From: Alternaria dauci
Taxonomy: Eukaryota > Ascomycota > Dothideomycetes > Pleosporales > Pleosporaceae
DNA length: 64,000 nt
Reading direction: 5' to 3'
Assembly (NCBI RefSeq): GCF_042100115.1
Contig: NC_091276.1
Span: 2,170,001-2,234,000, forward strand
The notes under the pieces were generated by a model. That model saw only the letters and a list, made by a program, of their open reading frames with translations, did no database searches and was not told where the DNA came from. Below are positions 11,007-22,571 of the stretch, piece by piece (the stretch's first letter is position 1; every line of letters starts with the position of its first letter). A program made the position numbers and the translations under genes.

Positions 11007-12269
11007 CTCGGTTGTCGTGTTGATATCACAGAATATCGAAATTCCACGGCCTTCAGTCTGGACTATGTCTTAGGTGCTATTTATGTTAGAAACCCGCAAA
11101 CGACTATTCATTCGCTGGGTAGACCTTTGAGAACTTTGAGAACTTTCAGGAACTATGAGGCTTTCAACATCCGTGTGCGACGGCAAGGGCACCATCGTTA
11201 TTGCAGATCTACCAAAACGTTCTCAAAAAGTTCTATCCTTACCCTATGTGTTTGTCGCTGGCACTTTACATATTAGATACCTTAGGCTTTCTTGTCCACG
11301 ACCTACAATCATGTGAAAATGAAAACGTTCCCAGTAATCCAAGATCATTGCAACGTTTTCGTTTGTGTAAAGGGAGATTTGACTTGTATTAGCGATTAGT
11401 TCAGGACGCCCACGACTATGTTCGCGAGGAACTCGCATGACATAAGTCAGCAAAAGTTCTCAAAGATTCCACTCTGACGTGGTCATGTGGCTGGGAATGC
11501 GCCCCTGATGACTGCATTAGCTCTAAGTGACCGCGCTTATGCGCTAGCGATGCGACAACAACTCACAGCCAATCTTGAGTTCATCTGCCGTCTCAATGTA
11601 CCTACGTAAGGGCTAAGCGAAAAGCAAACAGAGCCACAATCTGACTCCTCGCGCACATAGGGGAGCCATGACTGAAACAACGGCAGACTCAACCTCCTAC
11701 CGTCCTGCGTCTCTGCCTGTATACGCAACGTCATCAACGTGTAATAACCCCCCAGAACTTGATACCTAGAAGCACAGGGTTAGACGTGGTTTCCAGCGCT
11801 GTCTATAGGAGATTTTGAGAAGAGCGTCGCATGTGGCCCCTCGAGTAATCTTAGCTCTACAAAAAGCCGTTTCGGATATATGCGTTGGGAACCACCTGCG
11901 CATGTTGTTGTTGCACGACCTCGCGTAGGACGAAAGACTTCCAAGCCAAGGTTGGTGTACCGAGCATGTCTACCTAGACAGGCAAGCGCTAAACTGTGAC
12001 GGGAACCGAAGGACCTTCATACGTGCCCTTCGAACGAAAAGGTCTGCAAAGGTTCGCAAAGATTCGCAAAAGTTCTTGCATAGCCGTGACCAGGTGCCCA
12101 GTATTTAATCATCGCCTCTCTTCTCTTCAGCTTTCGACGTCTCGTCTTTTCACTCACGTCAAGATTACAAGATCTATCACACACAAAAGAGTCGACACAC
12201 CGATCGGAATTCCAATCTTGTTGTTAACTCGATTCCAAGACCCCACTCCTTATTTGAATTCCTCTGATC
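11007..12269. other. Divergent promoter region between zinc-finger and Clr5 genes
   Basis: No supported gene in 1.26 kb. It holds a heat-shock element and six copies of an AGTTCTCAAA-like decamer on both strands, described separately. The final 170 bases before 12270 are C/T- and A/C-rich, as in a 5' leader. Confidence 0.5.
11126..11153 (-). promoter_or_regulatory. Heat-shock element with overlapping repeat decamers
   Basis: Positions 11140-11152 read GAA-CT-TTC-AG-GAA, a perfect three-unit heat-shock element (nGAAnnTTCnnGAAn). Directly before it TTTGAGAACT occurs twice, overlapping by one base (11126-11135 and 11135-11144). The site lies 134 bp upstream of the zinc-finger start codon, a typical distance for an activator site. 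The match is seen; Hsf1 binding is inferred. Confidence 0.45.
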
Positions 12270-14233
12270 ATGGCGTCGGTTGAGGGCTTGCATGCTGACG
12301 TCGATACGCATGCGATGGATAGCGTTACCCCGTCACGCTCGCCTCCGATTGGACAGGCTTCGGCGTTCCGGCCTAAGCCCAGCATTGAGCCTTCAACACC
12401 AAAGCGTATCGAACGATCGGAATGGGATAAACATGAACGTTTCATCAGAGCAAATCACCATCGCATGCAGTTGACACAACTCCGTCGAGCCATACTCATG
12501 GAGCGCGGTTTCGTCGCCAGGTGAGAGACCTTCCGTCTTTCTTATCTGCTGTAAATTCTCACTGACTAACCGGATCAGCGAACAACAATGGAAAAAGGCG
12601 CTGGCTAGATGGGGTCTTTGCAAGTCGATCCCAAAGTCTGTAGCCAAATTCATAGGGAAGAAGACACACTTCCGCCAGGCCAGAGAAGGAAAGAAGACAA
12701 CCTTCAGATACCGTAAACAAACGGTACCGAAGGACAAGATCAAACGATATGAGCAGGAATACGCCAAAGGTGACTTGTCTCCAATCCCAAGTACGTAAAC
12801 CTGCTGTATACGGCGTCTGTCAACGATGGTTCCTTAACTGACGTATCAAAACAGCTTCGCCTTCAAATCTGACTTATCAAACTTTGAAGTCTCCGACTAT
12901 GGCGTTTACACTCCCGGTGAACCAAAGTCCGAAGCCTCCGCACATGGAGTTTACACTCCCGGCGGACCAAACCAGTTGCAGCAATATGTCAGTAAGGACC
13001 GAGTTCTATAATGGCCAGGACCTCGATAGCTTCCTCGCGAGTTCCCATTACGCTCAAGCTCTCGCCAAGCAGGGGAACTATACCGTTGCTAAACTCTCCT
13101 TTATCGACGCTCTGGAGGGGATCGAGGCTTTAATCGGCGCTGTACACATGATCACCATCGACGTTTTGGACAGCTTTGCTGAAGCCGCTATCCAGAACAA
13201 AGACTATGGTGGAGCTACCGAGCTACTTCGCAAGTCCCACACCCAGCATCAGGAGCTGCTTGGCAGAAATCACAAGAAGACTTGGGCCAGCTTTGGTCGA
13301 CTGGGCTTGGTGCAACTCGCAGAAGGAAAGCGTGGGCAAGCACTGAAAACATTTATGGATGCGAAATCTGGCATACGCGCAGCGCCCGACATGAGCCAAG
13401 AGGATATTTTCAATCTCACCATTGAGTTTACTTTGAAAATCGTCGATGTACGTCAGAAGTTATGTGATTTCGAGGGCGCTGTAAGCGAGCTGTGCGATCT
13501 GATCCAAGAATCCGAAGCCTTAGGTGACGCTTATCGAAATCAGACCGCTGCTCTCAAGCACCGGCTCGCTCACCTCTACAATGACGAAGTCTGGAGCCTA
13601 GGCCTGAAAACACTCCCGTTTGGCGTTGCAGCTGCCCCACGACAGCGTGTCGAGAACAACCTTTTGGAGGCTATCAACGATTACGAGGCGACGTTCAGTG
13701 AAGATCCTCACTATCTGTGCTCATTGGAACAGTTGCGAGTGTACTATGAGAATGCAGGTGAAGTCTTCAAGCTGGACGCCTTGATTAAGGAAAAGATCGA
13801 ACCCGCTTTCGTCGCGCTTCGACCCACTGGACAAATCCGCGATAAATACATAAAGCTGATGCAAGGAGCCATAGTCTCATTGTCACGGCTTCGCGAATTT
13901 GAGAGAGCTGAAATGTTGCTGAAATGGCGTCAACAACAGATCGAGGGCTCGGATAAGATGGGATACTTTTCCTTCGAAGCACTATCCAACGTCATGCTAC
14001 ATGCCAAGTGCTATCTCGATCGAAAAATGCCAGAATCTGCAGAACCATTACTCGAAAAAGCTCAGCAGATAGCCATGCGAGTCCTGCCACTGGGTCATAC
14101 TTTTCACGAGGTATTGGCTCAGACTATCGCGGGTAAGGCTTGGCTGTATGAGACATGTCATTGCTGTCTAGTCAACCCACCCGGTGAATTCGACAGCGCT
14201 TCATGGTCTGGTGACTACCTAGGTAGGCATTGA
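12270..14233 (+). CDS. Clr5-domain protein with TPR-like repeats
   Basis: Exons 12270-12520, 12579-12790 and 12855-14233 join in frame (phases 2 and 1) to give 613 residues. Residues about 50-101 form a Clr5 domain, the fungal N-terminal module with conserved Trp/His and WGL/WGF ends, split by the first intron at the usual place. Residues about 200-330 contain helical TPR-like repeats that include an ALAKQGNYTVAKLSFIDAL repeat and a following DYGGATELL. Known Clr5 proteins include a fission yeast silencing factor; most filamentous-fungal members are uncharacterised. A second possible ending exists: donor at 14223, acceptor before 14299, stop at 14337-14339, replacing the last three residues. 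A regulatory or scaffold role is inferred. Confidence 0.8.
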
Positions 14234-14994
14234 TAGTTTCACGCAAGTTGGTACCGACTTATCTAAGGCTAAAAATTGGAATGACATCTTTCTTACAGCA
14301 ATAGTTTCCGGCCTTCCTGTGAGATATAGATTAATGTGAATATATGCTACTTGCTCAACTTCGAGCTACGCATAGATTAGATGCCCTCGGGCGCATCCAT
14401 CGCCGACGCCGACGGGCAAAGGTCTAGACACGAGCGTATTCGTACGAGCGCTGGCTCTATGACTGACTCGAGCGTCTTTGATGACATGGTTCCCGGAGCC
14501 TCATCCATCACATGATTAGTATGAGGCTCTGCACAAGACTGGGCGTGGCTTGTCGCAAGCTCGGTCGAGAAACGTCTTCCTCGGCTCCTCTTGGGCTGTG
14601 TGAGATTGCCGGCTCGTCGCGCCCGTGTGTGGTGGGGCTGTCGGCGCGGGGCACCCCAGAATCGCGATGCTGAACAGGCCGGATGGATGGCAATTGGCAG
14701 ACTGGCTGGAATGGAAAATGTAGTTTAGGCGTCTTGGTCGATGTGGCACATGCTGCAGGAAATGTAAAATTCTCGCATGTGCTCATCCGGTCAGACGGCC
14801 ATCAGCGTGCAGGCATCACGTTACCGGCGTCATCTCTAACCTTAGTCCGACAACCTCGGCTCGTTGCATTCACAGCTCCACCCCTGTCATCGCACCCAGC
14901 GCGTGCTCATTTGGCCTCGGATCTGCTGAAGCTAGGACTTTTGACATCACCTTCTGTCATCTTTCCCCTTGTTACTTTCAAATCTTTATTTGTG
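14234..14994. other. Promoter region of carnitine acetyltransferase
   Basis: No supported gene. The last 60 bases before 14995 are strongly pyrimidine-rich, a usual feature just upstream of well-expressed fungal genes. Confidence 0.45.
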
Positions 14995-17105
14995 ATGTTC
15001 AGCAGAGCTGCACGCGCGCGAGTACCCGCCTCGATACTCCGCAGACCGCTTCTGAACCAGTCCGCCTTTGCAAAGCCCAGAGTATGTTTTTTGTTGTTGC
15101 CGTGTAAACAGACGCATAGTGGGGAGATTTGTGCTAATATTCGACGCGTGTAGATTGTCGCAATGGCTCCAGCAAGGAAACAGTCGAGCCTGCCAGCGGG
15201 TAAGTGGACACGCTTCATTTACGTGCTTTGGGACATGTCAGGGCTGACGATCATGTTCGCGTAGGCTACAAGGAGGATCACAGCAAGGGCGCCATGCTGC
15301 GCTTCGAGGACTCGCTCCCGCGCCTCCCCGTCCCCACACTCGAGGAGACCGCCAAGCGATATCTCAAGTCCGTCCACCCGCTCCTCTCCCAGAAGGAATT
15401 CGAGACGACGACAAAGGCCGTCGAGGAATTTGTGGCCCCCGGTGGCCCTGGCGAGAAGCTGCAAAAGCGCTTAGTAGAGCGGAGAGAGGACCCCAAGCAC
15501 AGGAATTGGATCTACGAGTGGTGGAACGATGCCGCCTACATGGCCTACCGCGACCCTGTCGTGCCCTACGTCAGCTACTTCTACTCGCACCGCGATGACC
15601 GGAAAAGGCGCAACCCCGCAAAGCGTGCTGCTGCCCTGTCGACAGCCGTGCTCGAATTCAAGAAGATGGTCGACGAGGGCAGCCTCGAGCCCGAGTACAT
15701 GAAGAAGCTCCCCATGGCCATGAGCTCCTACGAGTACATGTTCAACTGCTGCCGTGTCCCCCAGAAGCCATCAGACACCACCACAAAGTACCCCAACAAG
15801 GAGAACGCGCACATCATCGCCATCAGGAAGAACCAGTTCTGGAAGATTCCCCACGAGATCAACGGAAAGCAACTCAACACCAGCGAGCTCGAGCTCCAGT
15901 TCAAGCGCATTTACGAAAAGGCTGACAAGGCACCCGCCGTCGGCAGTCTCACGTCTCAAAACCGTGATGTCTGGTCTGAAGTGTACCCCAAGCTCAAGGC
16001 TGCCTCGAGCGTCAACGCTGCGTCCATCAAGGAAATCGAGGCCGCATCATTCGTTGTCTGTCTCGACGACGCTTCTCCCGTTACCCTAGAAGAACGCGCA
16101 CGCCAATACTGGCACGGCGATGGCGCAAACCGCTGGTACGACAAGCCCCTCCAGTTCATTGTCAACGAGAACGGCACATCGGGTTTCATGGGCGAGCACT
16201 CCATGATGGACGGCACACCCACCCACCGCCTCAACGACTATGCCAACCAGCAAATCTTCACCAACGCCCTTCCCTTTGACGACCCCACCGTACGCTCCGA
16301 CCTCCCCGACCCGAAGCCCCTTCGATTTGAACTCAACAAGGAGCTCCTACAAGACATTGCCGACGCGCAAGCGCACTTTGCCAGCCAGGTTGGCGCGCAC
16401 GAGCTCAGGGTACAGGCATACCAAGGCTACGGCAAGGGCTTGATCAAGAAGTTCAAGTGCAGTCCCGACGCCTACGTACAAATGATCATCCAACTCGCAT
16501 ACCACAAGTTCTACGGCAAGAACCGTCCTACCTACGAATCTGCCGCTACCCGTCGCTTCCAGCAAGGCCGCACAGAGACATGCAGATCCGTCTCGGACGA
16601 GAGTGTCGCCTTTTGCAACGCCATGGCCGACCCCGAGGCAACACCCGAGGAGTGCCAGAAGAAGCTGAGGGCGGCGCTCGATGCACACGTCAAGTACATC
16701 TCGGATGCTAGCGACGGACGCGGTGTCGACCGTCATCTCTTCGGACTCAAGAAGTGCCTCAAGGAGGGCGAGGAACTGCCCACTTTGTACCAGGACCCAG
16801 CCTACACATACAGCTCCACGTGGTTCATTTCAAGTTCGCAGTTGTCGAGCGAGTACTTTAACGGTTACGGATGGTCTCAGGTCATTGACGACGGATGGGG
16901 TATCGCCTACATGATCAACGAGAACACTATTCAGTTCAACGTCGTCTCCAAGGGACTTGGCTCGGTAAGTACAGTCGTTTCTAGAATAATGGGAATGCAA
17001 GCTAACAGCAATCAGGAAAAGATGAGCTTCTACCTCAACGAGGCTGCCGGTGACATGCGGGACATCATGCTGCCCACTCTGGACGTAACAAAGGCAAAGT
17101 TGTAG
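14995..17105 (+). CDS. CAT2: Carnitine O-acetyltransferase (mitochondrial/peroxisomal)
   Basis: Exons 14995-15081, 15154-15199, 15265-16964 and 17016-17105 give 640 residues. The enzyme moves acetyl groups between CoA and carnitine so acetyl units can cross organelle membranes during growth on acetate or fatty acids. The catalytic histidine lies in GEHSMMDG (about residue 356), followed by further choline/carnitine acyltransferase signatures. Exon 1 encodes an Arg/Ala-rich amphipathic presequence for mitochondria; the protein ends in AKL, a peroxisomal type 1 signal. Exon 2 has a second ATG at 15163 that would give a form without the presequence. The last intron is 51 bp and in frame, so its retention would add 17 residues without a stop. 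It corresponds to yeast CAT2 and Aspergillus acuJ. Confidence 0.93.
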
Positions 17106-17267
17106 GCAAATTATGCTTGCGTGCTTTGTAGTTGTCCGGCTATAGATCTATTTATATGTAAAGCATTAAGATTACATTTCCAGTATCAGACCATATCTGT
17201 GACCATGTCCAGACCAGCTTCTCGCTCTTGTCGTACCTGCCAAACACCTCATTAACATCATCAAGCT

Positions 17268-18797
17268 TTACACTTTCTGTTCCGTAACAGCCACCTCAAC
17301 CCCATCTTTCTCTCCTCCCTGCGGCTCCGCCATCCTCGCATTCCTTCTCTTGCTCCACCACGTCCACGCCAAAAACCCCACCATCCCGACGCCCACCACA
17401 ACACCAATCGCGATGCCCGCTTTCGTCCCCGGATTCCTCGTATCGTGATTCATTTCCTCTGCCGCCTCGGCGTCTTCCCTTTCCTCTTCCTCTTCTTCCG
17501 TCTCCCGTGCCCGCTGCTGGCCACTAGGCACTCCACCGGGATGCGCAGCTGAAAAAATATATTGTTCGCGTGTATGTTTGCCTTTGGGCTGTGTCGCGAA
17601 GAAGACTTGGCTGTATGCTGTTTGTTCCTGGATATCATTGTACGACGTTGATGGTGATGATTCCGGTGATAATGAGACAGATGTGAGGGCTAGAGCACAT
17701 GCAAAGAGCATGGTATCGGGTTGTTTGTGGAACCAAATCTCAGGCGTGTAACCAGCGGGGTTATCGAAGAAGGAAGGGGATAGCATGGCTATCTCGATGC
17801 TGACGGTTGTGTTGTCGCTGGAGAGATAAGATTCTTGGTTTGATGTTTCGGTGATGTTGTCAGAGGTGTTTTCGCTGTAGACCTCGTCTTCGCCGTTGGC
17901 CCAGTTGTTGCAGCATGATGATGGGGATGGAGAGTCGCTGTCGGTGTCTGTTTTGCAGGGCTCGAGGCAAACGAAGCAAGTCAGGATCATGCCTAGTGGT
18001 TCGGTGTTGCTTGTGTCCATGTCGGGGTTGGTGGCCCATGTTGCTTCGATGAGATCCTCTGCTTCCGGCATCGTTGCGGGCGAAGACGCATCGCCCCAGT
18101 ACTGGGTGTTTGGGTCTTGTAGCGCGTGTTCCAAGTACGTGTTCATGGTTGCGTCAGAGTTCAATCCTGTCAAGTTGCCTGGGCCAGGAAAGGTGAACAT
18201 CAGCGGCCCGGTCTTGAGGGCTTCTGGCTGTTCAGCATCGATCAAGCTCTGCTGTTTTCCATCGCGGTAGGTAGCACTCCACAAACTCGGCGAAACGCTC
18301 ACATCGCCCATGCTGAGGATGATGTCTGATATGCTCGCTCCCCCATCTTGACCGTTTCGCTGCATCTGGAAAACACAGGCAAAGTCGCGATTGCGAATGG
18401 GCTTTTGTGCATCTCCTTGTCTTCCATCGTTACCGGTCGGCATTTCGAAGTTTGATCCCATCCCTTCTTGTGCTACACCAACATCAATCCATACTTCAGT
18501 GGCATCTGCTTGATTGAAATCCAAACATCCGTGCAAAAAATCGTCACCTTGCACAGCGCATGTAAGACAATAGAGCCCCAGGTTCAGGCCCTCAGTGGTG
18601 TCGATGCCAGACCACGAAGGTTGGACAATGTCCTTGCCGTGCATATATTTCGGTGCATCAGTGTTGCTCTGATATGTCGACAGGTACTCTTCGATGGCGT
18701 ATCGGGTGGTGTTGTAAGTATAGGACGCTGGAAGTGTCAAGTCGGTAGGACCGCTGTAGGGAAAGGTCCAGCTTATTTGCGAAGCGATGGATGCCAT
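17268..18797 (-). CDS. Single-pass membrane protein with Cys-containing ectodomain
   Basis: A single-exon 509-residue protein from the ATG at 18797; an in-frame TAG lies just upstream. The long N-terminal region has scattered cysteines (including a CxxC and a CC pair near residues 280-300), many NxS/T sites and a Ser/Thr-rich part, as in an extracellular domain. A Glu-rich run lies near residue 440. A membrane segment rich in Gly, Val and Ile follows at about 459-480 and ends in WSKRR, then a short cytoplasmic tail. No convincing N-terminal signal peptide is visible, so an upstream exon may be missing. The shape resembles fungal wall-sensor-like or mucin-like membrane proteins, but I recognise no family. 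Confidence 0.7.
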   Translation of the reverse strand: MASIASQISWTFPYSGPTDLTLPASYTYNTTRYAIEEYLSTYQSNTDAPKYMHGKDIVQPSWSGIDTTEGLNLGLYCLTCAVQGDDFLHGCLDFNQADATEVWIDVGVAQEGMGSNFEMPTGNDGRQGDAQKPIRNRDFACVFQMQRNGQDGGASISDIILSMGDVSVSPSLWSATYRDGKQQSLIDAEQPEALKTGPLMFTFPGPGNLTGLNSDATMNTYLEHALQDPNTQYWGDASSPATMPEAEDLIEATWATNPDMDTSNTEPLGMILTCFVCLEPCKTDTDSDSPSPSSCCNNWANGEDEVYSENTSDNITETSNQESYLSSDNTTVSIEIAMLSPSFFDNPAGYTPEIWFHKQPDTMLFACALALTSVSLSPESSPSTSYNDIQEQTAYSQVFFATQPKGKHTREQYIFSAAHPGGVPSGQQRARETEEEEEEREDAEAAEEMNHDTRNPGTKAGIAIGVVVGVGMVGFLAWTWWSKRRNARMAEPQGGEKDGVEVAVTEQKV

Positions 18798-19470
18798 GTC
18801 ACCGTCCTCCTCCTAATAAGATAGCGATGTTGTACACTGTTGACGCGACACTGAGGGTATCGAGCAGAAACGTAGAAGACTACAAACCCAACACCGCATG
18901 GCACGCACATCGCGCGGCACATACTGCAAGGAACTCGATAAAACCCCAGTCGCGTGCAAGAGTCCCCAATCTTGATTTTCTCATCACAGTATCCGGACGA
19001 CAGAATGTAGTTAGCAATTCTCGCTTCTAGCTGTCCACCCACGTCACACGGAGTAAGGCCTCCTACAAACTACCCAGGTACTCGGAGCTTGGTAGCTTGT
19101 TAGAGATAAGCCCTGGAGTGTTTCGCTCTATCGATATTGCAGCGTGACCGGTTACTATATCGGTCTCTGTGCTGTACCGCTCCCTATGTGCGTACGCCGC
19201 CCGTGTTTTTCGCAGACGTCGAGTGGTGGCCGACCCCTGCCATCTTTTTGGCGGCCGGAGAAGCGATCGAACATGATACCTCAAATCGCGTTAACGCACG
19301 TGCAAGGCAGTCACATCCAAACAACAACGGGCTGGAGAATCGTAAGGAGTTGATTTTGGCATGCTAAGGTACAGATTAAAGTTTACGACATGGTAACTAA
19401 GCCCAGTCCAATCCAGAACCCGTAGCTCACGTCGTTAATATTGTACACACTCACAAATCCTTTGCGGAAT
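18798..19470. other. Intergenic between two minus-strand genes
   Basis: Contains the 3' end of the malate dehydrogenase transcript and the promoter of the membrane-protein gene. No supported gene; any missing first exon of the 17268-18797 gene would lie here. Confidence 0.45.
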
Positions 19471-20819
19471 TTATGGGTTCTGCTTGACCCACTCAACACC
19501 CTTCTTGATGTTCTTGGCGAGGTCAACGACGCAAGCGTCGAGGAGCTTCTGCTCGTGGTCGGTGATCTTGCCGACGGGGTGGATCTTCTCAACACCGTTG
19601 GGGCCGAGCTCAACGTTGGTGGAGAAGAAGTCGCAGCCCTGGTCCTTGAACAGAGGAGAGTCGACAAAGGTGGGCTCGATGACGTTCTTCTGGCCCTGGG
19701 CAGCCTTGAGGAGTGACTCGGCGAAACGGGCACCGGCCATGGCCATGGAGAGAGTGGCAGAGCCAGCACCATCCTTGGCCTGGACGACCTCGTCACCACC
19801 AAACTGGACACGGCGGATGTAGTTCTCGAGCTGCTCGCCCTCAAGGTTGTAGCCGGATTGGGACAGGAGAGGAACGATGGTAGCGCCGGAGTGGCCGCCG
19901 ATGACGGTGATGTTCTCGTTGGCGGGGTCGGTGTTCTTCAGCTGGGAGATGAAGCGGGAGGCACGGACGACGTCGAGGGTGGTGACACCAAAGAGACGCT
20001 TGGGGTTGTAGACACCCTTGGACTTGAAGACCTCGGCGGTGATGGGGACGGTGGAGTTGACCTAAAATTGTCAATATTCGGTTTCGCGCAGCGGCGGATG
20101 CAATCAACGTACGGGGTTGGAGATGATCAGGACGTTGGCCTCGGGGGCGTGGTCAGCGACGGCCTTGGCGAGGTCGCGGACAATGGAGGCATTGGTGTTG
20201 AACAAGTCTGTTGGATGGATTAGTCGTGTCCAAGACATGCGCCATTTCTATGCTCACCATCACGGGTCATGCCGGGCTTGCGGGGAACACCAGCGGGGAT
20301 GACAACGATCTCGGCGCCCTTGAGGGCTTCTGCGAGACCTGAGGGAGTGGCGTCATGGCCAATAACCTTGTCGTGTATTAGCAGATGGTCCGCGGAAGAC
20401 GAGTTTGGAGCGTCTCTCGTACCTCGCTCTTGGTGTTGATGTGGCCAATGTCGGCAGCGACACCTATACAAAGCTTGTCAGGACTACGGCATGGTGTATA
20501 TACTTGACTGGAGCTTACCGGGAGCTAGACGGATGTCGTAGAGGGAGAGCTTGGTAACCCTGGGGTTGAGCTTGAGCAGCAGGGACAATGGCTGACCAAT
20601 ACCACCAGCGGCACCGAGAACGGTGACCTTGGAGTTCTACGAGATCATTCGTTAGCATCCTGAGCTGCAATGGCAACAATGGCATGGACATGTCCTGAGC
20701 GCGGCCAATGGCCCCACCAACAAAACAATCGCGACATCCGGGAATATGCATACCTGGCGGGCCGAGGCCGAGAAGCAGCGGCGCGAGCCCTGGAAGAAAG
20801 CTTGTCTGGCAGCGAACAT
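19471..20819 (-). CDS. MDH1: Malate dehydrogenase, mitochondrial
   Basis: Six exons on the minus strand: 20754-20819, 20519-20636, 20423-20463, 20258-20366, 20113-20207 and 19471-20061. All five joins keep frame and give 339 residues. It interconverts malate and oxaloacetate with NAD in the TCA cycle and malate-aspartate shuttle. The first 22 residues, encoded by exon 1, form an Arg/Ser-rich mitochondrial presequence that ends at an intron. The NAD-binding GAAGGIGQP begins at residue 30; [11 protein letters not shown] holds substrate-binding arginines; the catalytic His of IGGHSG is about residue 200. The length is normal for the family. It shares a 672 bp divergent upstream region with the F-box-like gene at 21492. 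Confidence 0.95.
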
Positions 20820-21491
20820 GATGTCTGTGATTCGGGTGAGGAACGTGAGACTGGGTTGGACTGGATGAGGGAGTGGTGGTGGAGTGGGAAGCTGCGGGAG
20901 GTTTTGCGAATCTTGAACGTCAGTGCTTCTTCGGCTGGGCGTCGGAGCTACGGCTGACACCCGCTTTCACCATCACCTCACCCCTCCTGCCACCTGTGCC
21001 TCGGACTTTTTCCACAATCGCCTGCGCAGTATCAAGAGTGCAGTCTTTGATGAAATGCCTTTCGCTGTGTTATGATATAGACACGATGACTTCATACCAC
21101 ACCGTCAGTTCCGAGGTCGCCCAGGTATCACTGCTCACAGCCACACCGTCTGGCATCATCGCGATTCCAATGGCAGTCCATTGCAACCACTCCGTAACGC
21201 TACACTCTGTAGACTGTATGCTGTATAATGCTGTCGAGCCAATAATGCGTCGTAGCGGTGAGTCGACTACGCTAAGCCCGGGTTCTGTCACGCTACCATC
21301 ACAAAGTGCCGACTTAAGCCACACCTTGACTCACTGTGGCGGTGCATGCAGTCGACATATACTGTGAATCGCTCCCTACAAACTTTTCTGATCTACCTTC
21401 ATTATACCAGAACCATCACTCGCTGTGTACGAGCATCGCAAATTCAGAAGCCAAAGAAATAGACACTTTTCAAGACTGCCTCCTGAACGCC
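20820..21491. other. Divergent promoter, malate dehydrogenase / F-box-like gene
   Basis: Nothing coding is supported. The frame of the gene at 21492 stays open back to 21336, but only from GTG, so this part is read as leader. Confidence 0.4.
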
Positions 21492-22571
21492 ATGGCCCCT
21501 CCGGACCAAGACAGGTCATCCATCCCTGAACTTCAAGCAGCACTGGGCCCGTTGCTCCTCACGCGTGCATCCCCATCAAATTCAACCTCTCATTCTTCAG
21601 GCTTCTACACCGTAGCACGCGGTTGTCCTGACACAATGCCTCCAAAGGAGCAAGTTCTACCCAAATGGACTGGCGCGTTCAAGCTCTTTGGTCTTCCGCA
21701 AGAGCTACGAGATAGAGTATATCACTACGTTGTTCATGTTCCACGAGACATATACTACAATACGCAAACCAAGGGAGGATTTCAGAACACATTTAGCTCC
21801 GATATCGTGAACCTCCTCCTGGTTTCCAAGCAAGTTCACCATGAAGCATTACAGACGTTTGGGAGGAGTAACACCGTTGCGCTATCCTCCCGATCCAGTC
21901 CACGAGAAGGCTACCGCAAGCCAATTACCGGCCTACTTCGTCTGTTCCCCGATCCGGCAGCCGATGCGTTGATGAACGTGAGCCACCTATACCACGACAC
22001 TGTTACCCGACATATTAGCACATGGGGCATGGCGCCGAGCCATGACAGTATTGCCAATGGAGGTGATGGTACAGGTCATTTTTATAAGCGTCAAGAGCCT
22101 CGAGAGACTTTCTTGGAGATATTGAGAGATGCGCATGTCATCTCACAGCGTTTTCCCAAACTCAAGCTATTCAACGCAGGCTGGTATGTCGGGCCCAGCT
22201 TCCATGAGCACCCAGTACCAGAATGGGTTGTGCACAACATTGCAACGTCCCTGAAGAACTACGGTAGCTGGGAGGAAGCAGTGGAGATGTGGTTAGATCT
22301 CATGCGACAATGGCTACAGAAGGGCAACGTGATCCCGCTGGGATGCGTGTGGTTTGATGTGCAAGGGTTTTATGCGGATGGGTTTGGGTCGGAAATGAAT
22401 GAAGCGGCGAACAAGGCATATCAGACACTCGTAGCCGAGTCGAAGCATCGGGAGGATATCGAGTCTGGTGGGAAGATGTGGTTAGAAGAGATGGGGGAAG
22501 CGGGCAGGCATAAGAGGAAGGGGAAGCGCGGAGGAAGGCAACACCCAATCAGTGATTGTACTAAATACTAG
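21492..22571 (+). CDS. F-box-like protein of unknown function
   Basis: A single-exon 359-residue protein. The ATG at 21492 is the first ATG of the open frame; a later ATG at 21636 is also possible. Residues 62-80 read like a short fungal F-box-like/2EXR motif (FKLFGLPQELRDRVYHYVV), followed by a segment of the type NLLLVSKQVHHEAL that usually comes next in these families. The rest is mixed helix and loop without a catalytic signature, ending in a Lys/Arg-rich tail. Proteins of this kind are very numerous in Pleosporales-type genomes and mostly unstudied; recruiting substrates for ubiquitination is a guess from the F-box resemblance. Confidence 0.7.
   Translation: MAPPDQDRSSIPELQAALGPLLLTRASPSNSTSHSSGFYTVARGCPDTMPPKEQVLPKWTGAFKLFGLPQELRDRVYHYVVHVPRDIYYNTQTKGGFQNTFSSDIVNLLLVSKQVHHEALQTFGRSNTVALSSRSSPREGYRKPITGLLRLFPDPAADALMNVSHLYHDTVTRHISTWGMAPSHDSIANGGDGTGHFYKRQEPRETFLEILRDAHVISQRFPKLKLFNAGWYVGPSFHEHPVPEWVVHNIATSLKNYGSWEEAVEMWLDLMRQWLQKGNVIPLGCVWFDVQGFYADGFGSEMNEAANKAYQTLVAESKHREDIESGGKMWLEEMGEAGRHKRKGKRGGRQHPISDCTKY

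Noticed and set aside
18773..19042. Cys-rich 89-residue frame on the minus strand
   Set aside because: Its cysteine cluster loosely resembles the secreted proteins near 62-63 kb, but it has no signal peptide and does not splice into a neighbour.
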